Source of the DNA: CAVSIP01 sp963728075
GTDB taxonomy: Bacteria; Actinomycetota; Actinomycetes; JAFAQI01; DASSKL01
Length of the DNA stretch: 64,000 bases
Assembly (NCBI GenBank): GCA_963728075.1
Contig: CAVSIP010000008.1
Location: forward strand, 186,001-250,000
Direction: 5' to 3'
The notes under the pieces were generated by a model. It was not told the origin of the DNA, searched no databases, and saw nothing but the letters and a program-made list of their open reading frames with translations. Made by a program: the position numbers and the translations under genes. Position 1 is the first letter of the stretch. Every line of letters starts with the position of its first letter. Positions 31,551-39,378 of this stretch are shown piece by piece.

Positions 31551-32579
31551 GTGCCCTCCCCGAGTGACAGCCCGTTCCTGCGCGCCTGCCGACGCGAGCC
31601 GGTCCCGTACACCCCGGTCTGGTTCATGCGTCAGGCCGGCCGGGCGCTGCCGGAGTACCGGAAGGTGCGTGCGGACGTGCCCATGCTCGAGGCCTGCCAG
31701 CGGCCCGAGCTGGTCACCGAGATCACCCTGCAGCCGGTGCGACGGTACGGCGTGGACGCGGCGATCCTGTTCAGCGACATCGTCGTGCCGCTGCGCGCGG
31801 CCGGGCTGGGCGTGGAGATCGTCGGCGGCGTGGGGCCGGTGATCGAGCATCCGGTGCGCCAGCGCTCGGACGTGGAGGCGCTGCCGCCGGCGGACGGTGC
31901 GGACCTCGGTTTCGTCGAGGCCGCGGTCCGCTCCCTGGTGGGGGAGCTGGCTGCCACCCCGCTGATCGGTTTCGCCGGCGCGCCGTTCACGCTCGCCAGC
32001 TACCTCGTGGAGGGCGGCCCCAGCCGTACCCACGAGCGCACCAAGGCGCTGATGTACGGCGACGAGGCCACCTGGCACGCCCTGCTGGGCTGGCTCGGCG
32101 AGGTGACCACCCGCTTCCTGCAGGTGCAGGTCCAGGCCGGCGCGAGTGCGGTGCAGCTGTTCGACTCCTGGGCCGGAGCGCTCTCACCCGACGACTACGC
32201 GCGGTACGTCGCCCCGCACAGCACCCGCGTCCTCGCCAGCGTCAGCGGCGTGCCCCGGATCCACTTCGGGGTGGGCACCGGCGAGCTGCTCGCCGCCATG
32301 GGCGAGGCCGGGGCCGACGTGGTGGGCGTCGACTGGCGGGTTCCGCTGGACGTCGCCGTACCGCGGATCGGGCCCGGCCGTGCCGTGCAGGGCAACCTCG
32401 ACCCGGCGCTGGTGTTCGCCCCCTGGGAGGTGCTCGCCGAGCGGGTCCGGGCGGTGCTTCGGGCCGGGCAGACGGCCGAGGGGCACGTGTTCAACCTCGG
32501 CCACGGCGTGCTCCCGGACACCGACCCGGCCGTGCTCGCCCGCGTGGTCGAGCTGGTGCACGAGGAGTCGCGCCGGTGA
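31551..32579 (+). CDS. hemE: uroporphyrinogen decarboxylase
   Basis: A 342-residue TIM-barrel enzyme that removes four carboxyl groups from uroporphyrinogen III to give coproporphyrinogen III in the cytoplasm. The substrate motif WFMRQAGRALPEYR (about residues 22-35) and the ILFSDIVVPL motif with the catalytic Asp are intact, as are GFAGAPFTLASYL and the C-terminal FNLGHGVLPDTDP. The GTG at 31551 starts PSPSDSPFLRACRREPVPYTP, a normal N-terminus. The stop overlaps the ferrochelatase GTG (GTGA). It opens the haem cluster hemE-hemH...hemY...hemQ. Confidence 0.97.
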   Translation: MPSPSDSPFLRACRREPVPYTPVWFMRQAGRALPEYRKVRADVPMLEACQRPELVTEITLQPVRRYGVDAAILFSDIVVPLRAAGLGVEIVGGVGPVIEHPVRQRSDVEALPPADGADLGFVEAAVRSLVGELAATPLIGFAGAPFTLASYLVEGGPSRTHERTKALMYGDEATWHALLGWLGEVTTRFLQVQVQAGASAVQLFDSWAGALSPDDYARYVAPHSTRVLASVSGVPRIHFGVGTGELLAAMGEAGADVVGVDWRVPLDVAVPRIGPGRAVQGNLDPALVFAPWEVLAERVRAVLRAGQTAEGHVFNLGHGVLPDTDPAVLARVVELVHEESRR

Positions 32580-33466
32580 CCGTCGGCGTCCTGGTCATGG
32601 CGTACGGCACGCCGCGGGACCAGGACGACATCGAGGCCTACTACACCGACATCCGTCGCGGGAACCCGCCACCGCCGGAGCTGCTGGCCGGCCTGGTCGC
32701 CCGCTACGACGCGCTCGGCGGCACGTTCCCGCTGCGCGAGATCACCCGAGCGCAGTGCGCGGCGCTGCAGGAGGAGCTCCACCGGCGCGGCGCGTACCGG
32801 GTCGCGCTCGGCCAGAAGCACGCGGAGCCGCGGATCGAGGAGGGGGTCGCCGAGCTCGCCCGCTCCGGTGTCGAGCGGGTCGTGGGGCTCGTGCTCGCGC
32901 CGCACCACTCCCGGATGTCGGTGGGCGAGTACGCCGCCCGCGCCGCCACCGCCGGCACGGAGCACGGGCTGGCCGTCGACACGGTGCCGTCCTGGCACCT
33001 GCTCCCGGCGTACGTCGACTTCCTCGCCGACGCGGTACGCGACGCCCTGACCCGGCTGCCCGCCGGCTCCGAGGTGCTGTTCACCGCTCACTCGCTGCCG
33101 CAGCGCATCGTCGCCGCCGGGGACCCGTACCCGGACCAGCTGCGGGAGACCGCCGGCGCGGTTGCCGAGCGGGCCGGCCTGGACACCTGGTCGGTCGGCT
33201 GGCAGTCCGCGGGTCGCACCCCGGACCCCTGGCTCGGGCCGGACGTGCTCGAGGTGATCCGCGACCGGGCAGCGGCGGGTGCCGCCGGTCTGGTCGTCTG
33301 CGCGTGCGGCTTCGTCGCCGACCACCTCGAGGTGGCCTACGACCTCGACATCGAGGCCCGACGGGTCGCCGACGAGGCCGGCTTGCCGTTCGCCCGCACG
33401 CGTTCGGTGAACGACGACCGGGAGGTCATGCGCGCTCTGGCGGAGCTGGTGGCCGGGCGCGCCTGA
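32576..33466 (+). CDS. hemH: ferrochelatase (coproporphyrin III type expected)
   Basis: A 296-residue ferrochelatase. The start GVLVMAYGTPRDQDDIEAYYTDI and the FTAHSLP motif with the metal-binding His are typical; a GFVADHLEVAYDLDIEA segment with the acidic partner is also present. At 296 residues it is shorter than many actinobacterial enzymes and there is no C-terminal Cys cluster, so a [2Fe-2S] centre is not evident; two cysteines occur in VVCACGF. With hemQ downstream, the substrate is expected to be coproporphyrin III. GTG 32576 overlaps the hemE stop. Its last 41 bases overlap the convergent lipoprotein gene. Confidence 0.93.
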   Translation: MTVGVLVMAYGTPRDQDDIEAYYTDIRRGNPPPPELLAGLVARYDALGGTFPLREITRAQCAALQEELHRRGAYRVALGQKHAEPRIEEGVAELARSGVERVVGLVLAPHHSRMSVGEYAARAATAGTEHGLAVDTVPSWHLLPAYVDFLADAVRDALTRLPAGSEVLFTAHSLPQRIVAAGDPYPDQLRETAGAVAERAGLDTWSVGWQSAGRTPDPWLGPDVLEVIRDRAAAGAAGLVVCACGFVADHLEVAYDLDIEARRVADEAGLPFARTRSVNDDREVMRALAELVAGRA

Positions 33467-34352
33467 CGCGACGGCGCACGAGCCACGCGGCCAGCGCGAC
33501 CGGGCCGACGAGCAGCAGGAAGGGCAGCAGGGCGCCGACGGCGGCCAGCAGCCCGCGGACCACGCTCAGGAACGCGCCCCACCCGCCGGACAGGCCGGAC
33601 CGGAACCCGGCCGGGTGCGGCTGCTGCGTGACCGCGACCGCCGGGCCGACGAGGTGCAGCGAGATGGTCGCGAGCGCGACCTGCTTCTGCAGGGCGGCGA
33701 GCTGGCCCTCCAGCGACTCGAGCGCCGCCTCGCGACGGGTCAGCTCGCCCTCCACCTGGACGACCTCGCCGACGGTGTTGGCCCGGTCGAGCAGGGCGCG
33801 TACGCGCTCCACGCTGGCGCGCTGGGTCGCCAGCCGGCTGCGGACGTCCACCACCTGGGTGGTGACGTCCTCGGCGTGCTGGGTGACCTCGACGGTGTCC
33901 CCGACGTCGTGCGTGAGCCGGTCGAGGACGTGCTGGAAGGCGTCCGGCGGCACCTTGAAGGTCAGCGAGACCGTGGAGCCGTCGCCGCCGGCCAGGCTGC
34001 TGTCCTCGCCGTAGACCACGCCACCCGCACCGGTGACGATCCGGCGGGCCGTGGCCGCAGCCGCACGGATGTCGGTGCTGCGGACGGTCGCGTCCGCGGT
34101 GAACACCACGTCCCGGTCCTGCAGCACCGCCGAGGTGAGGTGGGGGGTCGCGTCCCCGCTGCCGGACCCGGAAGCCTGGTCCGCCTTCGTGGCGCCGCCC
34201 GTGCCGCCGCCCGCGGCTCCTCCAGGCGCGGGTGGCGCCGGCTGCGGTGCGCCCGCGGACGTCGACGCCGTGCCGTTGCCCTGCGTACCGGTGCAGCCGG
34301 TGAGCAGCAGCGTCGCGACCGCCAGGGGCACCGCCACCGAAGTCCGTCGCAT
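33426..34352 (-). CDS. DUF4349 lipoprotein
   Basis: A 308-residue lipoprotein. The signal ends in the lipobox LLLTGC (Cys about residue 20), followed by a low-complexity Gly/Ala/Pro spacer to about residue 65. The DUF4349 domain follows (VVFTADATVRSTDIRAAAA, VSLTFKVPPDAFQHVLDRLT, then a coiled coil with QVVDVRSRLATQRASVERVRALLDR read in parts). A C-terminal membrane helix (VGALLPFLLLVGPVALAAWLV) and a basic tail end the protein, so it is anchored at both ends of the periplasmic part. Function unknown. The 41-base 3' overlap with hemH is the longest in the window. Confidence 0.88.
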   Translation of the reverse strand: MRRTSVAVPLAVATLLLTGCTGTQGNGTASTSAGAPQPAPPAPGGAAGGGTGGATKADQASGSGSGDATPHLTSAVLQDRDVVFTADATVRSTDIRAAAATARRIVTGAGGVVYGEDSSLAGGDGSTVSLTFKVPPDAFQHVLDRLTHDVGDTVEVTQHAEDVTTQVVDVRSRLATQRASVERVRALLDRANTVGEVVQVEGELTRREAALESLEGQLAALQKQVALATISLHLVGPAVAVTQQPHPAGFRSGLSGGWGAFLSVVRGLLAAVGALLPFLLLVGPVALAAWLVRRRVRRARPPAPPERA

Positions 34353-34406
34353 GCGGGTTGGACGCACCGCTGCCGCCGGCGGTTGCACGTCTGCCAAGGT
34401 GGAGCC

Positions 34407-35807
34407 GTGACCCCCAGGACTCCGCACGTCGCCGTCGTCGGGGGTGGAGTCGCCGGCCTGGCGGCCGTACGGGCACTTCGAGCGGCCGGCGCGCGGGTGA
34501 CGCTGCTCGAGGGCTCGCAGCGCCTCGGCGGCAAGCTGCTCACCAGCGAGGTCGCCGGTGTGCCGGTGGACGCCGGGGCGGAGTCGTTCCTGTTCCGTCA
34601 GCCGGCCGCGGTCGAGCTGGCCCGGGAGGTCGGCCTCGCCCAGGACCTCGTGCACCCGGCTGCGGGTGGTGCCTCGCTGTGGAGCCGCGGCCGGTTGCGG
34701 GCGCTCCCGCCGCGGACGCTCATGGGCATCCCGGCCGACCTGCGGCCCGTGGCGGCCTCGGGGGTGCTCTCGCCGGCCGGGCTGGCCCGTACGGCGCTGG
34801 ACCCGGTGCTGCCGGGGCACGCCCCCGACGGGGACGTCGCGGTCGGGGCGTACGTCGGCCGCCGGCTCGGTCGGGACGTCGTCGAGCGGCTGGTCGACCC
34901 GCTGCTCGGCGGCGTGTACGCGGGCCGAGCCGCGGAGCTGTCGCTGCGGGCCACGGTGCCCCAGCTGGTCCCGCACCTGTCCGCCCACCGGTCCCTGGTC
35001 GCGGCGGCACGGGCGGCGATGACCCCACCGCCCGGTACAGCCGCGCCCACCGGACCCGTCTTCGCCACCGTCCGTGGGGGGCTCGGCCGCCTCATCGCCG
35101 CGCTCGACCCCGGCGACGCCGTGCTCGGCCGGCCGGTCCGTGCCCTGTCCCGCACGCCGGACGGCTGGCGGCTGGTGCACGGAGCCACCCGGGACGAGCA
35201 GGCTCTCGAGGCCGACGGGGTGGTGCTCGCGGTGCCCGGCGCACCGGCCTCCCGCCTGCTCGCCGACGTGGCGCCGGTCGCAGCGTCCGCCCTCGCGGGG
35301 ATCGGGTATGCCAGCGTCGCGCTGGTCACGCTCGCCTACCGCCGTACGGCACCGCTGCCCGCGAGCAGCGGCTACCTGATCCCGGCGGTGGAGCAGCGTC
35401 CGGTGAAGGCGGCGACGTTCTTCTCCGCGAAGTGGCCGCACGTCGGCGGTGCGGCGCCGGACGTCTTCCTCGTGCGCTGCTCGTTCGGCCGGTTCGGGGA
35501 CACCGCCGACCTGCAGCGCGACGACGAGGAGCTCGTCGCGCTCGCTCGTGCGGAGCTGCGGCTGTCGCTGGGGCGCGACGACGCCCCGGTGGACGCGCGG
35601 GTCACCCGGTGGGGCGGGGCGCTGCCGCAGTACGCCGTCGGCCACCTGGACCGCGTGACCCGGATCCGCGCGGCGGTCGCCGCGCAGCCGGCACTCGCCG
35701 TCGCCGGCGCGGCCTACGACGGCGTCGGCATCCCCGCCTGCATCCGGTCCGCGCAGCGCGCCGCCGCCGAGGTGCTCGCGGCCCTCACCGGATCCGGAAC
35801 GCCGTGA
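34407..35807 (+). CDS. hemY: coproporphyrinogen III / protoporphyrinogen oxidase (HemY type)
   Basis: A 466-residue FAD enzyme. The N-terminal Rossmann motif VAVVGGGVAGLAAVRALRAAG binds FAD; further marks are RLGGKL, VDAGAESFLFR, and the C-terminal AYDGVGIPACIRSAQRAA that closes the FAD site. In bacteria with hemQ the oxidase acts on coproporphyrinogen III (often called cgoX). The GTG at 34407 is chosen as it precedes TPRTPHVAVVGGG. A separate 54-base divergent space lies between it and the lipoprotein gene, so it has its own promoter. Its last 23 bases overlap the convergent beta-propeller gene. Confidence 0.95.
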   Translation: MTPRTPHVAVVGGGVAGLAAVRALRAAGARVTLLEGSQRLGGKLLTSEVAGVPVDAGAESFLFRQPAAVELAREVGLAQDLVHPAAGGASLWSRGRLRALPPRTLMGIPADLRPVAASGVLSPAGLARTALDPVLPGHAPDGDVAVGAYVGRRLGRDVVERLVDPLLGGVYAGRAAELSLRATVPQLVPHLSAHRSLVAAARAAMTPPPGTAAPTGPVFATVRGGLGRLIAALDPGDAVLGRPVRALSRTPDGWRLVHGATRDEQALEADGVVLAVPGAPASRLLADVAPVAASALAGIGYASVALVTLAYRRTAPLPASSGYLIPAVEQRPVKAATFFSAKWPHVGGAAPDVFLVRCSFGRFGDTADLQRDDEELVALARAELRLSLGRDDAPVDARVTRWGGALPQYAVGHLDRVTRIRAAVAAQPALAVAGAAYDGVGIPACIRSAQRAAAEVLAALTGSGTP

Positions 35808-37113
35808 TCCCGTCCAGCGTGCCGACGTACACCCAGCCCGGGACGATCGTGGGCGACATGAACCGGGACACGGCGCCCACCGGGTAGGACCCGCGGTCGG
35901 AGCCGGTGTTCGCGTCGAGCAGGTGCAGTGAGCCGTTGCCGGTGTCGAGCGCCCAGACGACGCCGCCCGCGAAGACGGGGGAACCCGTGACGCCCGAGGG
36001 GGCGGTCCACCGCCAGGCGAGTGACGTGCCGCTCACCTGGACCGCCCGGACCCCCTCGGTACAGGGTAGGAAGGCCGTCCAGCCGTGCCGGGCCGCACCA
36101 CCGTAGGCGTGGCAGCCGGACAGCGCGGCCTGCTGGCCTCCGATCCCGCCGAGGTCGTGCGCGCGCAGCAGGTAGACCGTGCCGTTCTTCCCGGCCACCA
36201 CGAAGCGGTCGTCGGCGAGGCGCAGCGGCCCCATGGACCCCAGGTCCAGGTCGCGCTGGTTGTCCTGGGCCCACTCGTGGGGTGCGAAGTAGCTCAGCCG
36301 TCGCAGGTCCGGGGAGAGCCGGGTGACGGAGTCGCTGCCGTCGTAGGAGGAGGTCTGCGCGCCGTTGCCGACCGCCACGTACACGCTCCCGTCCGCGCCG
36401 ACCGCCGGGCCGGACGCCGCCCAGATGCCGCCCTCGCGCGTGGTAGGGACCTGCCACACCGCGACGTCGCCGTGCCCGTCGGTGGCGACTCCGGCCACGT
36501 AGCCCACGTAGTCGCCGCAGTCTCCGGCCAGGCCGCCGAAGGGTACGTACACCCGGCCGTTGGCGAGCGCGAGGGCACCGCGCTGCTGGTGCGCGACCGG
36601 GTCGTGCCCGGTCACGTCGAGCAGCCGCATCCAGAGCATGGTCCCGTCCAGCGCGTTGTACGCGAACAGGAAGTGGTGCGGTCCGTGCGCGGTCTGCCGT
36701 TCTGCGGCCAGGTAGAGCGTCCGCCCGTCCGCGCTGAGCACCATCGTGCTCGTGATGCCGAGCGGGTCGATGTTGCCGCAGGGCAGCTGGTCCCGCGGGA
36801 CCGCATGGCCGACCTGGTGAGCCCACACCGGGTGACCGTCCGACTGGGCGAGGGCGTAGACGACGTCCCGCTCCGTGGCAACGTAGACCAGCCCGTTCGC
36901 GACCAGCGGCTGGCCGTACACCGCGCCCTGCAGGCTGTGTGCCCACGCCTTCGCCAGGCCGTGCGGTTCGGGCAGGCTCACGTCGCCCTCCCGGCCCGGG
37001 GTGCGGTGGTAGGTGCCCCAGGCGGGGGCCGACCCGCTGGCCCCGGCAGCCGGCAGGGCGGCCGTCAGGCCCGCCACGGTCGCGATCAGCAAGAGCATTG
37101 CCCGACGCCGCAT
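35785..37113 (-). CDS. secreted PQQ-like beta-propeller protein
   Basis: A 442-residue exported protein with a signal peptide (MRRRAMLLLIATVAGLTAALPAAGASG). Repeated blades of the PQQ/outer membrane assembly BamB type can be read, with phrases such as GLVYVATERDVVYAL, GRTLYLAAE, GRVYVPFGGL, GSVYVAVGNG, DRFVVAGKNGTVYLL and GGVVWALDTGNGSLHLL. There are four or more Cys (DQLPCGNID, GDCGDY, LSGCHAY, FLPCTEG), which could form disulphides. No enzymatic residues are evident; a binding or scaffold role is inferred. It is divergent from hemQ with 35 bases between starts. Confidence 0.8.
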   Translation of the reverse strand: MRRRAMLLLIATVAGLTAALPAAGASGSAPAWGTYHRTPGREGDVSLPEPHGLAKAWAHSLQGAVYGQPLVANGLVYVATERDVVYALAQSDGHPVWAHQVGHAVPRDQLPCGNIDPLGITSTMVLSADGRTLYLAAERQTAHGPHHFLFAYNALDGTMLWMRLLDVTGHDPVAHQQRGALALANGRVYVPFGGLAGDCGDYVGYVAGVATDGHGDVAVWQVPTTREGGIWAASGPAVGADGSVYVAVGNGAQTSSYDGSDSVTRLSPDLRRLSYFAPHEWAQDNQRDLDLGSMGPLRLADDRFVVAGKNGTVYLLRAHDLGGIGGQQAALSGCHAYGGAARHGWTAFLPCTEGVRAVQVSGTSLAWRWTAPSGVTGSPVFAGGVVWALDTGNGSLHLLDANTGSDRGSYPVGAVSRFMSPTIVPGWVYVGTLDGITAFRIR

Positions 37114-37148
37114 GTGCGCTCTCCTTCCCCCGGAGCGACAATGAACGC

Positions 37149-37853
37149 ATGAACGAGAAGGCCCGTGCCACGCGTGAGCTCAACGAGAAGATCCTCTACA
37201 CGATGTACTCGGTGTTCCAGGCCCGCACGGGTGACCGGCTCCCTACGGAGAGTCGGGACGCCGCGGCGGCCGAGGTCGAGGCGCTGCTGGAGCAGGTCGG
37301 CGCGAAGGGCGTGGGCACGCGCGGCACGTACGACGTGAGCGGCCTGCGCGCTGACGCGGACCTGATGTTCTGGTGGACCGCGGAGAGCCCGGACGACCTG
37401 CAGGACGTGTACGCGCGCTTCCGGCAGACCGCGCTCGGCCGCGCCTGTGAGCCGGTGTGGTCGGTCATGGCGCTGCACCGGCCGGCGGAGTTCAACCGCA
37501 GCCACATCCCCGCGTACCTCGCCGGCGAGGACCCGAAGCGGTACGTCTGCGTCTACCCGTTCGTGCGGTCGTACGAGTGGTACCTGCTCGAGCCGGAGGA
37601 GCGCCGCGAGCTGCTCGCCGAGCACGGCCGGATGGCCCGGGACTACCCGGACGTCCGCGCGAACACGGTCGCGTGCTTCGCGCTGAACGACTACGAGTGG
37701 ATGCTGGCGTTCGAGGCGGACGAGCTGCACCGCATCGTCGACCTCATGCGCCACCTCCGTGGCGCCCGTGCCCGCCTGCACACGCGCGTCGAGGTGCCGT
37801 TCTACACCGGAGCCCGCAAGCCGCTGAGCGACATCGTCGCCGCCCTGCCGTAG
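37149..37853 (+). CDS. hemQ: coproheme decarboxylase (chlorite-dismutase family HemQ)
   Basis: A 234-residue HemQ. The N-terminus MNEKARATRELNEKILYTMYSVF and the WWTAESPDDLQDVYARFRQTALG, ALHRPAEFNRSHIPAYL and YVCVYPFVRSYEWYLL motifs are typical of actinobacterial coproheme decarboxylases; a Tyr in the last of these is the radical-forming residue in the family. The enzyme converts Fe-coproporphyrin III to haem b with peroxide. GGAG lies about 14 bases before the ATG at 37149. Its presence fixes the haem route as coproporphyrin-dependent, together with hemE, hemH and hemY upstream. Confidence 0.95.
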   Translation: MNEKARATRELNEKILYTMYSVFQARTGDRLPTESRDAAAAEVEALLEQVGAKGVGTRGTYDVSGLRADADLMFWWTAESPDDLQDVYARFRQTALGRACEPVWSVMALHRPAEFNRSHIPAYLAGEDPKRYVCVYPFVRSYEWYLLEPEERRELLAEHGRMARDYPDVRANTVACFALNDYEWMLAFEADELHRIVDLMRHLRGARARLHTRVEVPFYTGARKPLSDIVAALP

Positions 37854-37870
37854 CGAAGGGGTCGCAGCGC

Positions 37871-38917
37871 TCAGCCCGCCGCACGCTTGTGCGGTGGCAG
37901 CCGGCGGTGCGAACGGCGCAGTGACGGTGGCTGGTAGCCGGCGTCGAGGTGGTTGACGTTCGTCCCCGGCGGCAGCAGCTCGTCGATGCGGTCGAGGACG
38001 GCGTCGTCGAGCTGCAGTGCAGCGCCTGCCAGCAGGTCCTCGAGCTGCTCCATCGTCCGCGGGCCGATGATGGCCGAGGTCACTGCGGGGTGCGCGACGA
38101 CGAAGGCCAGGGCCAGGTGCGTGAGGGAGCAGCCCGCCTGTTCGGCGACCTCGACGAGGTCCTCGACCAGGTCCAGCTTGCGGGCGTTGCCGGGCAGCGA
38201 GGGGTCGAACCGCTGCGGCAGCCGGGCGGCACGGCCCTTGCTCATGTCGATCTCCTGGCCCTTGCGGTAGCGGCCGGTGAGCCAGCCGCCGGCCAGCGGG
38301 CTCCACGCGATCACGCCCATGCCGTACCGCGAGCAGGTCGGCAGCACGGAGCTCTCGATCCCGCGGACGAACAACGAGTACGGCGGCTGCTCGCAGCGGA
38401 ACGGCACGTGGCCGCGCCGGTCGGCCACCCACTGCGCCTCCACGATCTCCTCGGCCGGGAACGTGGACGAACCGATGGCCCGGACCTTTCCGGACCGCAC
38501 CAGGTCGGACAGCGCCGACAGCGTCTCGTCGACGTCGGTGTCGGCGTCGGGCCGGTGCACCTGGTAGAGGTCGATGTAGTCCGTGCCGAGCCGCCGCAGG
38601 CTGTTCTCCACCTCGCGGACGATCCAGCGGCGGGAGTTGCCCGCCATGTTCGGGTCATCACCCATCGAGCCGTGGAACTTCGTCGCCAGCACGACGTCGT
38701 CGCGCCGGCCCTTGAGCGCCTTGCCGACGATCTCCTCCGACTCGCCCTGCGAGTAGACGTCGGCCGTGTCCACGAAGTTGACGCCCGCGTCGAGGGCCCG
38801 GTGGATGATCCGGACGGAGTCGTCGTGGTCACGGTTGCCCCACTGGCCGAACATCATCGCCCCGAGGCAGTACGTGCTGACCTTGATCCCGGTCCCGCCG
38901 AGCGTGCGTGTCTTCAT
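37871..38917 (-). CDS. aldo/keto reductase
   Basis: A 348-residue AKR family barrel. The tetrad is readable: Asp in NFVDTADVYSQG with the Tyr in the same segment, Lys in VVLATKFHG and His in YQVHRPD. The C-terminal region ends with IIGPRTMEQLEDLLAGA, typical of the MgrA/YhdN and PdxI-like group. It should reduce carbonyl compounds with NADPH in the cytoplasm; the substrate is unknown. The ATG at 38917 starts MKTRTLGGTGIKVSTYCLG, a standard N-terminus. It is read toward the haem cluster, convergent with hemQ with a 17-base gap. Confidence 0.92.
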   Translation of the reverse strand: MKTRTLGGTGIKVSTYCLGAMMFGQWGNRDHDDSVRIIHRALDAGVNFVDTADVYSQGESEEIVGKALKGRRDDVVLATKFHGSMGDDPNMAGNSRRWIVREVENSLRRLGTDYIDLYQVHRPDADTDVDETLSALSDLVRSGKVRAIGSSTFPAEEIVEAQWVADRRGHVPFRCEQPPYSLFVRGIESSVLPTCSRYGMGVIAWSPLAGGWLTGRYRKGQEIDMSKGRAARLPQRFDPSLPGNARKLDLVEDLVEVAEQAGCSLTHLALAFVVAHPAVTSAIIGPRTMEQLEDLLAGAALQLDDAVLDRIDELLPPGTNVNHLDAGYQPPSLRRSHRRLPPHKRAAG

Positions 38918-38946
38918 GACCGCATCACACCATCCCGCCGACGGCG

Positions 38947-39345
38947 CTACTCCGCCGCCTCGAACGTGAGGGCGATCGAGTTCATGCAGTAGCGGTCACC
39001 GGTCGGTGTCTGCGGCGCGTCGTCGAAGACGTGCCCGAGGTGCGAGCCGCACCGGGCGCAGCGGACCTCCGTACGGACCATGCCGTGCGAGTGGTCGGGC
39101 AGCAGCTCGACGGCGTCGGAGTCGGCCGGGTCGTAGAAGCTGGGCCAGCCGCAGTGCGACTCGAACTTCGTCTCCGACCGGAACAGCTCCTGGTCGCACG
39201 CGCGGCAGCGGTACACCCCGATGCGGTGCTCGTTCAGCAACGGTCCGGTGCCGGGCGGCTCGGTGGCTGCCTGGCGCAGCACGGCGAACTCCTCCGCGCC
39301 CAGCAGCTCGCGCCACTCGGCGTCGGACCTCTCGATGCGCTCCAT
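38947..39345 (-). CDS. msrB: peptide-methionine (R)-S-oxide reductase
   Basis: A 132-residue MsrB that repairs the R epimer of methionine sulfoxide. Two CxxC zinc sites are seen (YRCRACDQ and VRCARCGS). The motif FESHCGWPSFYDP is intact and the catalytic Cys is in GDRYCMNSIAL near the C-terminus. The resolving-cysteine region follows the usual short form. The ATG at 39345 starts MERIERSDAEWRELL. The gene is divergent from the LigD-type polymerase with only 33 bases between the start codons, which implies overlapping promoters or leaderless transcripts. Confidence 0.95.
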   Translation of the reverse strand: MERIERSDAEWRELLGAEEFAVLRQAATEPPGTGPLLNEHRIGVYRCRACDQELFRSETKFESHCGWPSFYDPADSDAVELLPDHSHGMVRTEVRCARCGSHLGHVFDDAPQTPTGDRYCMNSIALTFEAAE

Positions 39346-39366
39346 GGCTCCGATGCTCGCACGCGG

Positions 39367-39372
39367 TACGTT
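39367..39372 (+). promoter_or_regulatory. candidate -10 element of a leaderless promoter for the LigD-type polymerase gene
   Basis: TACGTT ends six bases before the ATG at 39379, inside the 33-base space between this gene and msrB. There is no room for a Shine-Dalgarno at the usual distance and none is seen. Confidence 0.35.
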
Positions 39373-39378
39373 CCGCCC

